This document shows positions 9,931-18,196 of a stretch of 64,000 nucleotides of DNA, in pieces. Origin of the DNA: Methylomagnum ishizawai (GTDB lineage Bacteria; Pseudomonadota; Gammaproteobacteria; Methylococcales; Methylococcaceae). The first letter of the stretch is position 1, and each line of letters opens with the position of its first letter. The notes beneath the pieces are model-generated. The model was not told where the DNA came from. It worked only from the letters and a program-made list of their open reading frames with translations, and did not search any database. A program made the translations under genes and the position numbers. The stretch covers positions 3,374,150 to 3,438,149 of the forward strand of contig NZ_AP019783.1 of assembly GCF_019670005.1 (NCBI RefSeq). The letters run 5' to 3'.

Positions 9931-10884
9931 TTAATGGGCGGGCTTGGGTGCCGGGGCAGGGGCCGCGGGGGCGGGTTGCGCCGGTTTTTCGGCGGGCGGC
10001 TGGGGCTTGCCCGCTTCGAGGCCGGGCGCGGCGGCACCGGCCGGGGGAGCCGGGGGTTCGGCGGGTTTGGGCGGCAGGCGGTTTTCGATCTTGGCCTTGC
10101 TCTCCAGTTCGGCCATATGCTGTTGCAGTTTCTGCGACTGCAACATATTGCGCAATTGGTCCTTGACCGCGTCGAAGGGCGGCGGTGCCTGTTCGCGGGA
10201 TTCCTCGCGCTGGATGATGTGCCAGCCGAACTGGCTCTGCACCGGGGCCTTGGTGGTTTCGCCGTTCTTAAGCGCCGTCACGGCCTCGGAGAACTGCGGC
10301 ACCATCTGCTGCGGGTTGAACCAACCGAGGTCGCCGCCTTTGTCCTTGGAGCCGGGGTCTTTGGAATATTTCTTGGCGAGGTCGGCGAACTTGCCACCCT
10401 TGTCCAGCTTGGCGAGGACTTCCTTGGCGGTCTTCTCGGAGTCCACCAGGATGTGGCGGGCCTTGAATTCGGTGGCCTTGTTGGCGCCGATGCGCTGGTC
10501 GTATTCCTTCTTCAGCTCGTCGTCGCCGACCTGGAGGGTGGCCATGTAATGTTCGACGGCGTTCTGCGCCATCGCCAAGCGGCGGGCGTTCTCGATGCGG
10601 GCGGCGAACTTGGGGTCCTTGTCGAGACCTTGGGACTCGGCTTCCTGGGCCAGGACTTCGCGCTTGATCAATTCCTCGACGATCTTGTCGTCCGGCGCGG
10701 AGCCGCCTCCCGGACGCCGGGCCAGTTCGGCCTGCACCGACTCGAACGCCGCTTTGCTGATCGGCTTGCCATTGACGATGGCGATAGGGTCCCCGGCCGG
10801 CTTAGCGGCGTCGGCGGCCTGGGCGGACCCCGCGGCCAGCAAGGCGCTCGCGACCGCGATGGCGATAAGCGGATATTTCTTCAT
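9931..10884 (-). CDS. Periplasmic parvulin-type peptidyl-prolyl isomerase
   Basis: A 317-residue protein with a signal peptide (residues 1-24, ending AQA), a SurA_N-like helical segment and a PpiC rotamase domain at about 133-235 with the family motifs ARHILV, GGDLGWF and FGWHII. Such proteins catalyse cis-trans isomerisation of prolyl bonds and act as envelope folding factors. The last 70 residues are an unusual Pro/Ala-rich tail. It is the last gene of a minus-strand run yciB-yciI-bolA-ppiase, 12 bp downstream of bolA. Confidence 0.92.
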   Translation of the reverse strand: MKKYPLIAIAVASALLAAGSAQAADAAKPAGDPIAIVNGKPISKAAFESVQAELARRPGGGSAPDDKIVEELIKREVLAQEAESQGLDKDPKFAARIENARRLAMAQNAVEHYMATLQVGDDELKKEYDQRIGANKATEFKARHILVDSEKTAKEVLAKLDKGGKFADLAKKYSKDPGSKDKGGDLGWFNPQQMVPQFSEAVTALKNGETTKAPVQSQFGWHIIQREESREQAPPPFDAVKDQLRNMLQSQKLQQHMAELESKAKIENRLPPKPAEPPAPPAGAAAPGLEAGKPQPPAEKPAQPAPAAPAPAPKPAH

Positions 10885-10896
10885 GCGATGTTTTCC

Positions 10897-11175
10897 TTAT
10901 GGTGATTGAAACTCGGCGGGCGTCAGCGCCTTCATGCTGAAGGCGTGTATATCGGCACGCAGCAATTCGCCCAAGGTCCGGTACACCAATTGATGGCGCT
11001 GCACCGGGTTTTTGCCTTCGAACGCGGTGGACACGATAAGGGCGGAAAAATGCCCGCCCCCGCTCGCGGCCCCCGCGTGCCCGGCATGGGCATGGCTGTC
11101 GTCCACGATTTCGAGATGCACCGGGGCCAGCCCGGCTTCCAGGGTGTTCCTGATTTTTTCAACACGGTCGGTCAT
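10897..11175 (-). CDS. bolA: BolA/IbaG-family protein
   Basis: A 92-residue protein with the BolA fold. It has an N-terminal helix (DRVEKIRNTLEAGL), the segment LEIVDDSHAHAGH with the conserved histidines used for Fe-S ligation with monothiol glutaredoxin, and the C-terminal helix-turn segment RHQLVYRTLGELL followed by HAFSMKALTPAEF. BolA proteins act in iron-sulfur trafficking and stress morphology. Length and motifs are normal. It lies between yciI and the parvulin in an apparent operon. Confidence 0.95.
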   Translation of the reverse strand: MTDRVEKIRNTLEAGLAPVHLEIVDDSHAHAGHAGAASGGGHFSALIVSTAFEGKNPVQRHQLVYRTLGELLRADIHAFSMKALTPAEFQSP

Positions 11176-11219
11176 ATGGAACCTCGCTAGGGATGGTGCC
11201 CGACCCGCCGGGCGGGGGG

Positions 11220-11519
11220 CTAGGGGAAAACCTTCTTGAAGGGCGTCACCGTCACCTGGGCATAAACGCCCGCGTGGCGGTAGGGATCGGCCTCGGCCCA
11301 GGTCCGGGCGGCTTCGAGGCTGGCGAATTCGGCGACGATGAGGCTGCCGGTGAAGCCGGCCTCGCCGGGGTCGTCGCTATCGACCGCGGGCAAGGGTCCG
11401 GCCAACAGCAAGCGGCCCTCGGCCTGCAAGGCGCGCAGGCGTTCGAGATGGGCCGGACGGGTTTGCTGGCGGAGCGGCAGGCTCCCCGCGTGGTCTGCGC
11501 AATAGATGGCGTAGAGCAA
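11220..11519 (-). CDS. yciI: YciI-like protein
   Basis: A 99-residue single-domain YciI protein with a ferredoxin-like fold: [12 protein letters not shown] at the start, [23 protein letters not shown] in the middle and [24 protein letters not shown] at the end. The conserved His-Asp pair suggested to be catalytic in this family is present (RPAHLER and AEADPY). The biochemical role is poorly defined. Its start is 3 bp from the end of yciB, a linkage also seen in enterobacteria. Confidence 0.93.
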   Translation of the reverse strand: MLYAIYCADHAGSLPLRQQTRPAHLERLRALQAEGRLLLAGPLPAVDSDDPGEAGFTGSLIVAEFASLEAARTWAEADPYRHAGVYAQVTVTPFKKVFP

Positions 11520-11522
11520 GGC

Positions 11523-12107
11523 TTATTCCTCCGGCTTGGTTTCGGGCAGGTAACGGGAGAGATAGAACGATTGCAGGATCACGAACAGGAAGGTCAGGCC
11601 CAGCATCCCGAACAGCTTGAAATTGACCCAGACCTGTTCCTCGAACTGGTAGGCCACATACAGGTTGACCCCGCCGATGACGATGAAGAACGCGGCCCAG
11701 GCCAGATTCAAACGTCCCCAAACCATGGATGGCAATTCCAACTGGCCGCCGAGCATCCGCTCGATCATGGTTTTCCGGCCGATCACCTGGCTGCCCAGGA
11801 ACACGGTGCCGAACAGCCAATTCAGCACGGTGGGCTTCCACTTGATGAACTGTGGATCGCGCAGGAACAAGGTCGCGCCGCCGAACACCACGATCAGCAC
11901 CAGCGAAACCAGGTGCATGTTCTCGACCTTGCGGTGCCTGAGCCACAGGTAGGAGACTTGCAGGACCGAGGCGACGATGGCGACCAGGGTGGCGAGATAG
12001 ATGGGATTTTCCTTGAACAGGGGATAATCGTCCGGCACCCAGCCCGCGCCAAGCTTATAGGCGATGAAAAACAGCAGGATGGGGAAAAAATCGAGCAATA
12101 GCTTCAT
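11523..12107 (-). CDS. yciB: Septation protein A (inner membrane, YciB family)
   Basis: A 194-residue hydrophobic protein with five or six predicted membrane helices. Its first helix begins MKLLLDFFPILLFFIAYK, the classical YciB/IspZ opening, and the segments WKPTVLNWLFG and LNLAWAAFF are family hallmarks. YciB is linked to cell-envelope synthesis and septation in enterobacteria. It appears to head the minus-strand unit yciB-yciI-bolA-parvulin. Confidence 0.95.
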   Translation of the reverse strand: MKLLLDFFPILLFFIAYKLGAGWVPDDYPLFKENPIYLATLVAIVASVLQVSYLWLRHRKVENMHLVSLVLIVVFGGATLFLRDPQFIKWKPTVLNWLFGTVFLGSQVIGRKTMIERMLGGQLELPSMVWGRLNLAWAAFFIVIGGVNLYVAYQFEEQVWVNFKLFGMLGLTFLFVILQSFYLSRYLPETKPEE

Positions 12108-12132
12108 AGGGTTGAACGCGACTGGGGTGAAC

Positions 12133-12480
12133 TCAGGCGTAGTAATCGACGCCTAGGGTTTGGTTGAGGGCGGTGCGGGATTCCTGCTGGGCGAATTGTT
12201 CGTGGCTTAGGTAGGCTCGTAGCGCTTGTTGGGCCTTGGCGTTCAAGGCGGCTTGGCGCTCGACCCGGTCCGTAGCGTCCTCGGTGCGGTATCGTGTACG
12301 CCCTTCGGCGGGCCGGGACGCGGGATCGACGGGGCGGAACCGTTCCTGGCTGGTGCTTGGGGCGGGATTTTCGGAATTCCGGGCCGCCTGGGGATCCAGC
12401 GCTCCCACCGCTTCGGACCGCGTCCGCATCGGCGCGGGCGGGACGGCGACAGGATAGAAAGCGGTCTTGCGAATGTCCAT
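12133..12480 (-). CDS. Hypothetical protein, 115 aa
   Basis: This frame starts at an ATG at 12480 and ends 25 bp before yciB on the same strand. The protein is polar. A proline/arginine-rich disordered N-terminal half is followed by a helical C-terminal half (RVERQAALNAKAQQALRAYLSHEQF) ending GVDYYA. It has no signal peptide or membrane helix. I do not recognise the family. The gap-free position ahead of yciB and the ordered helix favour a real gene, but no function is implied. Confidence 0.6.
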   Translation of the reverse strand: MDIRKTAFYPVAVPPAPMRTRSEAVGALDPQAARNSENPAPSTSQERFRPVDPASRPAEGRTRYRTEDATDRVERQAALNAKAQQALRAYLSHEQFAQQESRTALNQTLGVDYYA

Positions 12481-12636
12481 ACGGGGCTAGCCGCAGCTTT
12501 ACCGATTCAATGGATATAATACACAATAATTCCTAGAACTCGATGACATAAGAGACGGGGCTCCCCGCAAGGCCACCGCCGGAAGCGGGCTCGCGCCGGA
12601 ACCCCCTGCCCTATCAATTGGCTTGGAAAACCCGCT

Positions 12637-12948
12637 ATGGACCAACCGACCCGCACCGAACTCGAAGCCGCCGCTTTCCGCCGCCTCGTGCAGCATCTGC
12701 AAGCCCACCCCGAAGTCCAGAACATCGACCTGATGATCCTGGCCGATTTCTGCCGCAACTGCCTCGCCAAATGGTACGCCGCCGCCGCCCAGGAGCGCGG
12801 CCTCGACCTCGACTACCCGGCGGCGCAGGCCCTCGTCTATGGGATGCCTTATTCCGAATGGAAGGCCCAACACCAGAAGGAGGCCACCCCGGAACAAGCG
12901 GCGGCCTACGCGGAACGCCAGCGGCAAAAAGCGGCCGCCGGGCATTGA
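12637..12948 (+). CDS. DUF1244 family protein
   Basis: A 103-residue protein matching the DUF1244 pattern throughout: FRRLVQHLQAHPEVQNIDLM, ILADFCRNCLAKWY, and YGMPYSEWKAQHQ near the end. The family is small, cytosolic and helical with a conserved Cys pair (CRNC), and its function is unknown. The length is normal. It is convergent with the FliL-like gene, with 6 bp between stops. Confidence 0.88.
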   Translation: MDQPTRTELEAAAFRRLVQHLQAHPEVQNIDLMILADFCRNCLAKWYAAAAQERGLDLDYPAAQALVYGMPYSEWKAQHQKEATPEQAAAYAERQRQKAAAGH

Positions 12949-12954
12949 AAATGC

Positions 12955-13359
12955 CTATTGCACCATGAAGTCGGTGAAGAACAGGTCTTCGAGGCCGTGG
13001 TCGGCCCCGACCTGTTCGAGGCTGGCGGTGATTTGTTCGAGGGCGGACTGGCGCAGTTTCTCGCGCTCGGCGACGGCGGCGATTTCCGCCGGGTCGCGGT
13101 TGGAGAACAACATGATCAGGGTATGGCGGATCAAGGGCATATGGACCTTGATCTTGTCGGCATCTTCCTTGCTCTCCACCAGCAGTTGGATATCGGCCCG
13201 GAGATAATGGCGCTTGCCCGCCAGATTGACCAAGACCGCCTCCAAGGGCAGGTATTCCGCGCCGCCATCCTCCCCGCCGCCCCCGCCTTCGTTGGCGAGC
13301 CCGGCGGGACTCCCGGCCCATAAGCACAAGGCCACCAACACGATTCTGACTTTTCCCAT
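12955..13359 (-). CDS. fliL: FliL-like exported protein
   Basis: A 134-residue protein whose N-terminus reads as a signal or anchor helix (VRIVLVALCLWAGSPAGLA). A glycine-rich linker and a FliL-type domain follow: YLPLEAVLVNLAGKRHYLRADIQL and, at the end, LEDLFFTDFMVQ. FliL proteins are stomatin-like partners of the flagellar stator. No other flagellar gene is nearby, so it is an orphan copy and its link to motility is inferred from family only. I started at 13359 because upstream in-frame methionines lie over the divergent nagZ region. Confidence 0.8.
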   Translation of the reverse strand: MGKVRIVLVALCLWAGSPAGLANEGGGGGEDGGAEYLPLEAVLVNLAGKRHYLRADIQLLVESKEDADKIKVHMPLIRHTLIMLFSNRDPAEIAAVAEREKLRQSALEQITASLEQVGADHGLEDLFFTDFMVQ

Positions 13360-13447
13360 ACCGGACCTCCCTATGCGGCACCACGCCGCCTCGGCCCGAT
13401 TATAGTTTAAAATCCACAGCCCCCTGCCCTGCCCCGGAACCACCCCC

Positions 13448-14464
13448 ATGCAAGCGAAATACCCACCGGGTCCCGTCATGTTCGACCTCCAGGGCACCGC
13501 CCTGGCCCCGGAAGACAAGGACAAACTGATGAGCCCGGCGGCGGGCGGCATCATCCTGTTCACCCGCAATTATCAAAGCCCGGAACAACTCGCGGCCCTG
13601 GTCGCTTCCATCCGCCACACCCGCCCGGACCTGCTCATCGCCGTGGACCACGAGGGCGGGCGGGTGCAGCGCTTCCGCGAGGGCTTCACCCGCCTGCCGC
13701 CCGCCGCCCGCTACCAAACCGGCGCCGACCCGGCCCGCTTGGCCGAAGCGGCGGGCTGGCTGATGGCGGCCGAATTGCGGGCCTTCGATGTGGACTTCAG
13801 TTTCGCCCCGGTGCTGGACGTGGAATGCGGCCTCAGCCAGGTCATCGGCGACCGCGCCTTCGCCCACGACCCCGACACCGCCACGGCGCTGGCCCTGGCT
13901 TTCATGCGGGGCATGCGCCGGGCCGGGATGGCGGCGGTGGGCAAGCACTTCCCAGGGCACGGCGGCGTGGTCGAGGATTCGCATCTGGCCCTGCCCATCG
14001 ACCGCCGCGATTTCGCCGAACTGGAGCGCCGCGACCTCGCGCCCTTCCGCGCCCTGATCCAAGCGGGGCTCCAAGGCATCATGCCGGCCCATGTGGTCTA
14101 TGAGCAGATCGACGCCCAACCGGCCGGCTTCTCCCCGTTCTGGATACGCGAGGTGCTGCGCCGCCGCCTGGGTTTCGCGGGCGCGGTGTTCAGCGACGAT
14201 CTCTCGATGGCGGGCGCGGCCTACGCCGGCCACCACACCGACCGCGCCCGCCTGGCGCTGGAAGCCGGTTGCGATATGGTGCTGGCCTGCAACGCGCCCG
14301 AAGCCGCCGAACAGGTGTTGGAAACCCTGTCCAGCCTGCCCGCCGATCCGGCGCGGTCGGCCCGTTTGGAACGGATGCGCGGCGGTTTCCCCATCGCCCG
14401 CGCCGATTTGCTCGCCAGCGCCGACTGGCGCGCCGCCGTGGACTTGATCTCCCCCCTTGCTTGA
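13448..14464 (+). CDS. nagZ: Beta-N-acetylhexosaminidase (peptidoglycan recycling)
   Basis: A 338-residue GH3 enzyme. NagZ removes GlcNAc from anhydro-muropeptides in the cytoplasm during cell-wall recycling. Hallmarks are IAVDHEGGRVQR with a substrate-binding Asp, KHFPGHG with the flexible-loop His/Asp further on (VVEDSHLALP), and the catalytic nucleophile Asp in VFSDDLSM. It has no signal peptide, as expected. The gene is 8 bp upstream of hpt, and the nagZ-hpt-MTIP order is known from Pseudomonas. Confidence 0.95.
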   Translation: MQAKYPPGPVMFDLQGTALAPEDKDKLMSPAAGGIILFTRNYQSPEQLAALVASIRHTRPDLLIAVDHEGGRVQRFREGFTRLPPAARYQTGADPARLAEAAGWLMAAELRAFDVDFSFAPVLDVECGLSQVIGDRAFAHDPDTATALALAFMRGMRRAGMAAVGKHFPGHGGVVEDSHLALPIDRRDFAELERRDLAPFRALIQAGLQGIMPAHVVYEQIDAQPAGFSPFWIREVLRRRLGFAGAVFSDDLSMAGAAYAGHHTDRARLALEAGCDMVLACNAPEAAEQVLETLSSLPADPARSARLERMRGGFPIARADLLASADWRAAVDLISPLA

Positions 14465-14472
14465 ACCCAACC

Positions 14473-15027
14473 ATGACCACATCAGAAGAAATCGCACGGG
14501 TCGCCGCCGAGGCCGACTGCCTTTACACCGAAGCCCAGATCGACGCCGCCATCGACCGGATGGCGGCGGACATCGCCACCCGCCTCCAGGACCAAAATCC
14601 CTTGGTGCTGTCCGTGCTGAACGGCGGCATCCTGCCTACCGCCCGGCTGTTGCTGCGGCTCCGGTTCCCGCTGGAAATCGATTCCATCAAAGCGGGCCGC
14701 TACCAAGGCGCGACCCGCGGCGGGGCCGTCCTGCGCTGGCAGCACCAGCCCGACACCCCGCTCCAAGGCCGCGTGGTCCTATTGGTGGACGATGTGTTGG
14801 ACGAGGGCATCACCCTGGCCGAACTGCGCCGCTGGTGCCTGGAACAAGGCGCCGCCGCCGTCCATATCGCCGTGCTGGTGGACAAGGATTTGGGCCGGGA
14901 CAAACCCTGCCGGGCCGATTTCACCGGCTTGGTGGCGGAGAACCGCTATTTGTTCGGCTACGGCATGGATTACAAGGGCTATCTCCGCAACTGGCCGGGG
15001 ATTTACGCCTGCACCACCGTCTATTGA
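14473..15027 (+). CDS. hpt: Hypoxanthine-guanine phosphoribosyltransferase
   Basis: A 184-residue type I phosphoribosyltransferase. The PRPP loop is VLLVDDVLDEGITLAEL near residue 100, and the purine-specificity region AENRYLFGYGMDYKG near the end is typical of HPRT. It converts hypoxanthine and guanine to IMP and GMP. The start at 14473 follows nagZ by 8 bp. Pairing with MTIP makes metabolic sense: MTIP releases hypoxanthine, which this enzyme salvages. Confidence 0.93.
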   Translation: MTTSEEIARVAAEADCLYTEAQIDAAIDRMAADIATRLQDQNPLVLSVLNGGILPTARLLLRLRFPLEIDSIKAGRYQGATRGGAVLRWQHQPDTPLQGRVVLLVDDVLDEGITLAELRRWCLEQGAAAVHIAVLVDKDLGRDKPCRADFTGLVAENRYLFGYGMDYKGYLRNWPGIYACTTVY

Positions 15028-15039
15028 GGGGAACCCAGG

Positions 15040-15777
15040 ATGACACGCATCGCCATCATCGGCGGCACCGGCTTGACCCGGCTGCCGGATTTCAACATCG
15101 TCCGCCGCGCCGGGGTCGGCACGCCCTATGGCGCGCCGTCCGCCGATCTGGTGTACGGGCGTTTCCATGGCCAGGACGTGGTGTTCCTGGCCCGCCATGG
15201 CGATCCGCACACCATACCGCCGCATAAGGTCAACTACCGGGCCAACCTCTCGGCGCTCAAGCAAGCGGGGATCGAAAGCGTGGTGGGGGTGGCGGCGGTG
15301 GGCGGCATCCGCGCCGACATGGGACCGGGCGTGCTGGCCGCGCCCGATCAGATCATCGACTACAGCTATGGCCGCGCCCATACCTTCTTCGAGGACGGAC
15401 TCGAACACGTCACCCATATCGATTTCACCCGGCCCTATAGCGAAACCCTGCGGCAACGCCTGCTCGGTGCGGCAAAGGCCGCCGGTATCCCCATGGTCGA
15501 TGGCGGTGCCTATGGTTGCACCCAAGGCCCGCGGCTGGAAACGGCGGCGGAAATCGCCCGCATGGAACGCGACGGCTGCGCCTTGGTGGGTATGACCGGG
15601 ATGCCGGAGGCGGCGCTGGCGCGGGAAGCCGGGCTGGATTACGCCTGCTGCGCCGTGGTCGCCAATTGGGCGGCGGGCAAGGTGGAAGGGGAAATCACCC
15701 TGGCGGACATCGAGGCCAACCTACAGCGCGGCATGGCCGATTTGGCGGTGGTCCTCACGCATTTCATGTCGGGCTGA
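15040..15777 (+). CDS. S-methyl-5'-thioinosine phosphorylase
   Basis: A 245-residue member of the MTAP/PNP family. It has a phosphate-binding start (IIGGTGLTRL), the loop FLARHGDPHTIPPHKVNYRA, HIDFTRPYSE and the nucleoside-site segment GCALVGMTGMPEAALARE. Genes of this type beside nagZ and hpt encode MTIP, which splits methylthioinosine into hypoxanthine and methylthioribose-1-phosphate. Assignment as MTIP rather than MTAP rests mainly on this context. The 3' end overlaps the convergent cyclase gene by 14 bp. Confidence 0.87.
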   Translation: MTRIAIIGGTGLTRLPDFNIVRRAGVGTPYGAPSADLVYGRFHGQDVVFLARHGDPHTIPPHKVNYRANLSALKQAGIESVVGVAAVGGIRADMGPGVLAAPDQIIDYSYGRAHTFFEDGLEHVTHIDFTRPYSETLRQRLLGAAKAAGIPMVDGGAYGCTQGPRLETAAEIARMERDGCALVGMTGMPEAALAREAGLDYACCAVVANWAAGKVEGEITLADIEANLQRGMADLAVVLTHFMSG

Positions 15778-16705
15778 ACCCAGCCACCTCGAACGCCAGC
15801 GTCCCCGCCAGGTCGGCGTTGTCGTAGGCATGGCCCAGGCTGATATGGCCGCGGCCATGCAGGATGAATTCCTCCCGCCGCACCGGGATTTCGCCATAGC
15901 CCTCGATGGTGACGAAGCTGCCGTTGGTGCTTTTGTCGATCAGCACGAACTTGCTCTGCCGCCGCTCGATGGTGGCGTGCTGGCGCGAAATCCTCCGGTC
16001 GTCGATGGCGAAATCGTTGTCGGCCTCGCGGCCCAGGCTCACGCCGCGCTGGGTCTCGTCCAGGACCAAGCGCCGGTCCAGATAGCTCAGCACCAAACGC
16101 GCCTGCGAGGTCGCCATCGGCATCCGGATGATGGTGGCGTCCTCCTTGTCCTCCCACAGCAATTCGCAAATCCGCATCTCCTCGCTCTTGCCCTTGAGGT
16201 TGAAGGCGTCGAGGCTGCGCGAAGCCTGCCGCCAGCGCGGCGGCATCAATTCGACGGTCTCGGCGCTGGCGAGGATTTGGTTGGATTTGGCCAGGGCCGT
16301 GATGCGGGCGGCGGTGTTGACCGTGTCGCCGAAAATATCGGGCTGGTCGATGAACACATAATTGTTCTGCAACAGCACCGGCCCATGGTGCAGGCCGATC
16401 CGCAAGGCCAGCCGGAGGCCCACCGCCTCGCGCTGCTCGACGATGCGCCGCATCATGTCGGCGGCGGCCTCCATGCCCAATTCCGGGTTGGGGAAGGTCG
16501 CCATGATCTCGTCGCCGACGATCTGCACCGTCGTCCCGCCGTGGAGCTTGGTGGCCGAATCCATCCGCTTGATGCACTCGCCGATGATCCGCATGGCCTG
16601 CTTGTCGCCCAGCGATTCATAGAGGTGGGTACTGCCGGACACGTCGGCGAACAGCACGCACAGGGGGGTCAACGAAGAACTCGTCCGGGTCCCGTCGATA
16701 GTCAT
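15764..16705 (-). CDS. Class III adenylate/guanylate cyclase with C-terminal FHA domain
   Basis: A 313-residue protein. The cyclase domain (about 15-185) keeps the metal Asp residues (LFADVSGST and VGDEIMATF) and the transition-state motif in DIFGDTVNTAARI. The substrate Lys position is not obvious. An FHA phosphothreonine-binding domain fills about 215-300 (SLGREADNDFAI, RRISRQHATIE, STNGSFV). It is likely a cytosolic cyclic-nucleotide enzyme steered by phosphopeptides or by its own partner. It lies 39 bp downstream of a paralogue with the same architecture. Confidence 0.9.
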   Translation of the reverse strand: MTIDGTRTSSSLTPLCVLFADVSGSTHLYESLGDKQAMRIIGECIKRMDSATKLHGGTTVQIVGDEIMATFPNPELGMEAAADMMRRIVEQREAVGLRLALRIGLHHGPVLLQNNYVFIDQPDIFGDTVNTAARITALAKSNQILASAETVELMPPRWRQASRSLDAFNLKGKSEEMRICELLWEDKEDATIIRMPMATSQARLVLSYLDRRLVLDETQRGVSLGREADNDFAIDDRRISRQHATIERRQSKFVLIDKSTNGSFVTIEGYGEIPVRREEFILHGRGHISLGHAYDNADLAGTLAFEVAGFSPT

Positions 16706-16744
16706 GGTCTTTTGGTCCTTGGTGGTCTATGGATCGGGCGGCGC

Positions 16745-17668
16745 TCACAGCACCTCGAACTCCAGCACGCCCGGCCCGTCGCCGCCGCGATGGGCGCAAC
16801 CCAGGCTGATCGTGCCCCGCCCCGACAGCACGATCTCCTCCATCTTCAGGGGAATCTCGTGCGCCCCCTCGAAGCTGACGTAGGTGCCGTTGGTGCTGTT
16901 GTCGATCAGGACGACCTTGTCGCGCCGCCGCTCGACCCTGGCGTGTTGGCGGGAAACCCGCCGGTCGTCGAACACGATATCGTTGATGTACTCGCGCCCC
17001 AGGCTGAGGCTGCTATGGCTGTCGTCCAGCACGAAGCGGAGTTGATGATAACGCAAAGTCGCCTGGTTGAAGGCCCCCTTGGGGAGGGCGGTCGGCAACC
17101 GGGTCAGCAGGGTGTTGCCGTCGGGGTGGCGCCAAGCCAGTTCGCAGGCGCGGTTGCCCGAGGCGGTGAACGCCTCCAACAGCCGCGCCGCCTGCCGCCA
17201 GCGGGCCGGCAAGGCTTGCAAGGTGGCCTGGGTCGCCATGATCTGCCCGGACTTGGCCAGCCCGGCCATACGCATGGCGATACGCACCGTTTCGCCGAAG
17301 GCGTGGTATTGCCCGGCGAAGATATCGCTCTCCCGGACCAGGACCGGCCCTTGGTGCAGCCCGATCTTCAAAGCCGCCTGCCCCACGCCCTGGCCGGGTT
17401 CGCGGTGGATGCGGCGCATCATGTCCTCGGCGGCGGCGGCGGCGTTGTCGGCGCTGGGGAAGGCGGCCAGGAGCCCGTCGCCGAGCGGATGCAGGGCGCG
17501 GCCCCCGAAGCATTGGATGACCGCGTTCATCAATCCCAGGCAATCGAAGACCAGGCCCGCGCCTTCGCTCTCGCCCAGGGATTGGAAAATAAGGGTGGTA
17601 TCCGCCACCTCGGCGGACAGCACGCACAGGGTGGACGCTTGTTTCGCATCGGGCCGGAGGAAAGTCAT
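16745..17668 (-). CDS. Degenerate cyclase-FHA paralogue (probably catalytically inactive)
   Basis: This 307-residue protein has the same order as its neighbour, a cyclase-like domain and then FHA (SLGREYINDIVF, RRVSRQHARVE, STNGTYV). The cyclase part has lost key residues. The first metal Asp motif reads LSAEVADTT, with Glu in place of the expected Asp, and the Asn of the transition-state motif is replaced (FGETVRIAMRM instead of FGDTVNTAARI). The second metal Asp (LGDGLLAAF) remains. The FHA domain looks intact. A regulatory partner or decoy for the active copy is the simplest reading, which is inference. Confidence 0.88.
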   Translation of the reverse strand: MTFLRPDAKQASTLCVLSAEVADTTLIFQSLGESEGAGLVFDCLGLMNAVIQCFGGRALHPLGDGLLAAFPSADNAAAAAEDMMRRIHREPGQGVGQAALKIGLHQGPVLVRESDIFAGQYHAFGETVRIAMRMAGLAKSGQIMATQATLQALPARWRQAARLLEAFTASGNRACELAWRHPDGNTLLTRLPTALPKGAFNQATLRYHQLRFVLDDSHSSLSLGREYINDIVFDDRRVSRQHARVERRRDKVVLIDNSTNGTYVSFEGAHEIPLKMEEIVLSGRGTISLGCAHRGGDGPGVLEFEVL

Positions 17669-17922
17669 GGCAGCGCTCCTCGTCTAGCGTGGGCCATCGT
17701 CGATCTTGATGTTTGGATTGGATAACCCAGGCGGCCGGACCGGAGCGGTGTTCCGCACGGGTAGCGGTCATGATACAGGAGAGCGCGACTCCACGGCAGA
17801 CCCCGGCCCCGCCCCGCTTGGACGTCAAGGCCCGGCTATTGCTATCCTTGCCGCCTATCCCGCCGCGATCCCGTCCGCCGGGCGGGGCCTTCTTCCCACC
17901 ATTTTCGACACCGTAAACCGCC

Positions 17923-18180
17923 ATGTTCGACACCCACCCCCTCACCGACCTCGCTAGGCGACTGGCCGAATCCGTCCCCGCCGATTTCCACCTCCTGCGC
18001 GGCGAATTGGAAAAAAATTTCCAAGCCCTGCTGCAAGCCCATTTCGCCAAGATGAACCTGGTCAGCCGCGAGGAATTCGAGGTGCAACGCGCCGTCCTCG
18101 CCCGCACCCGCGAGCAGCTCGCCGCCTTGGAAAGCCGCGTCGCCGCCTTGGAACAGAAAGCCACCGCCCCTCAACCCTAG
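17923..18180 (+). CDS. ubiK: Ubiquinone biosynthesis accessory factor
   Basis: An 85-residue protein of the UbiK/YqiC family. It has an N-terminal amphipathic helix (PLTDLARRLAESVP), the family core EKNFQALLQAHFAKMNLVSREEFEVQRAVL and a C-terminal leucine-zipper coiled coil. UbiK trimerises, binds lipid and assists the Ubi complex in ubiquinone synthesis. Placement 16 bp upstream of yifB is a frequent gammaproteobacterial arrangement. Confidence 0.93.
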   Translation: MFDTHPLTDLARRLAESVPADFHLLRGELEKNFQALLQAHFAKMNLVSREEFEVQRAVLARTREQLAALESRVAALEQKATAPQP

Positions 18181-18196
18181 CCCAACGGAGGCGCGC

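Noticed and set aside
15830-17725. 631-residue plus-strand frame
   Set aside because: It is antisense to the two cyclase-FHA genes, whose motifs are clear.
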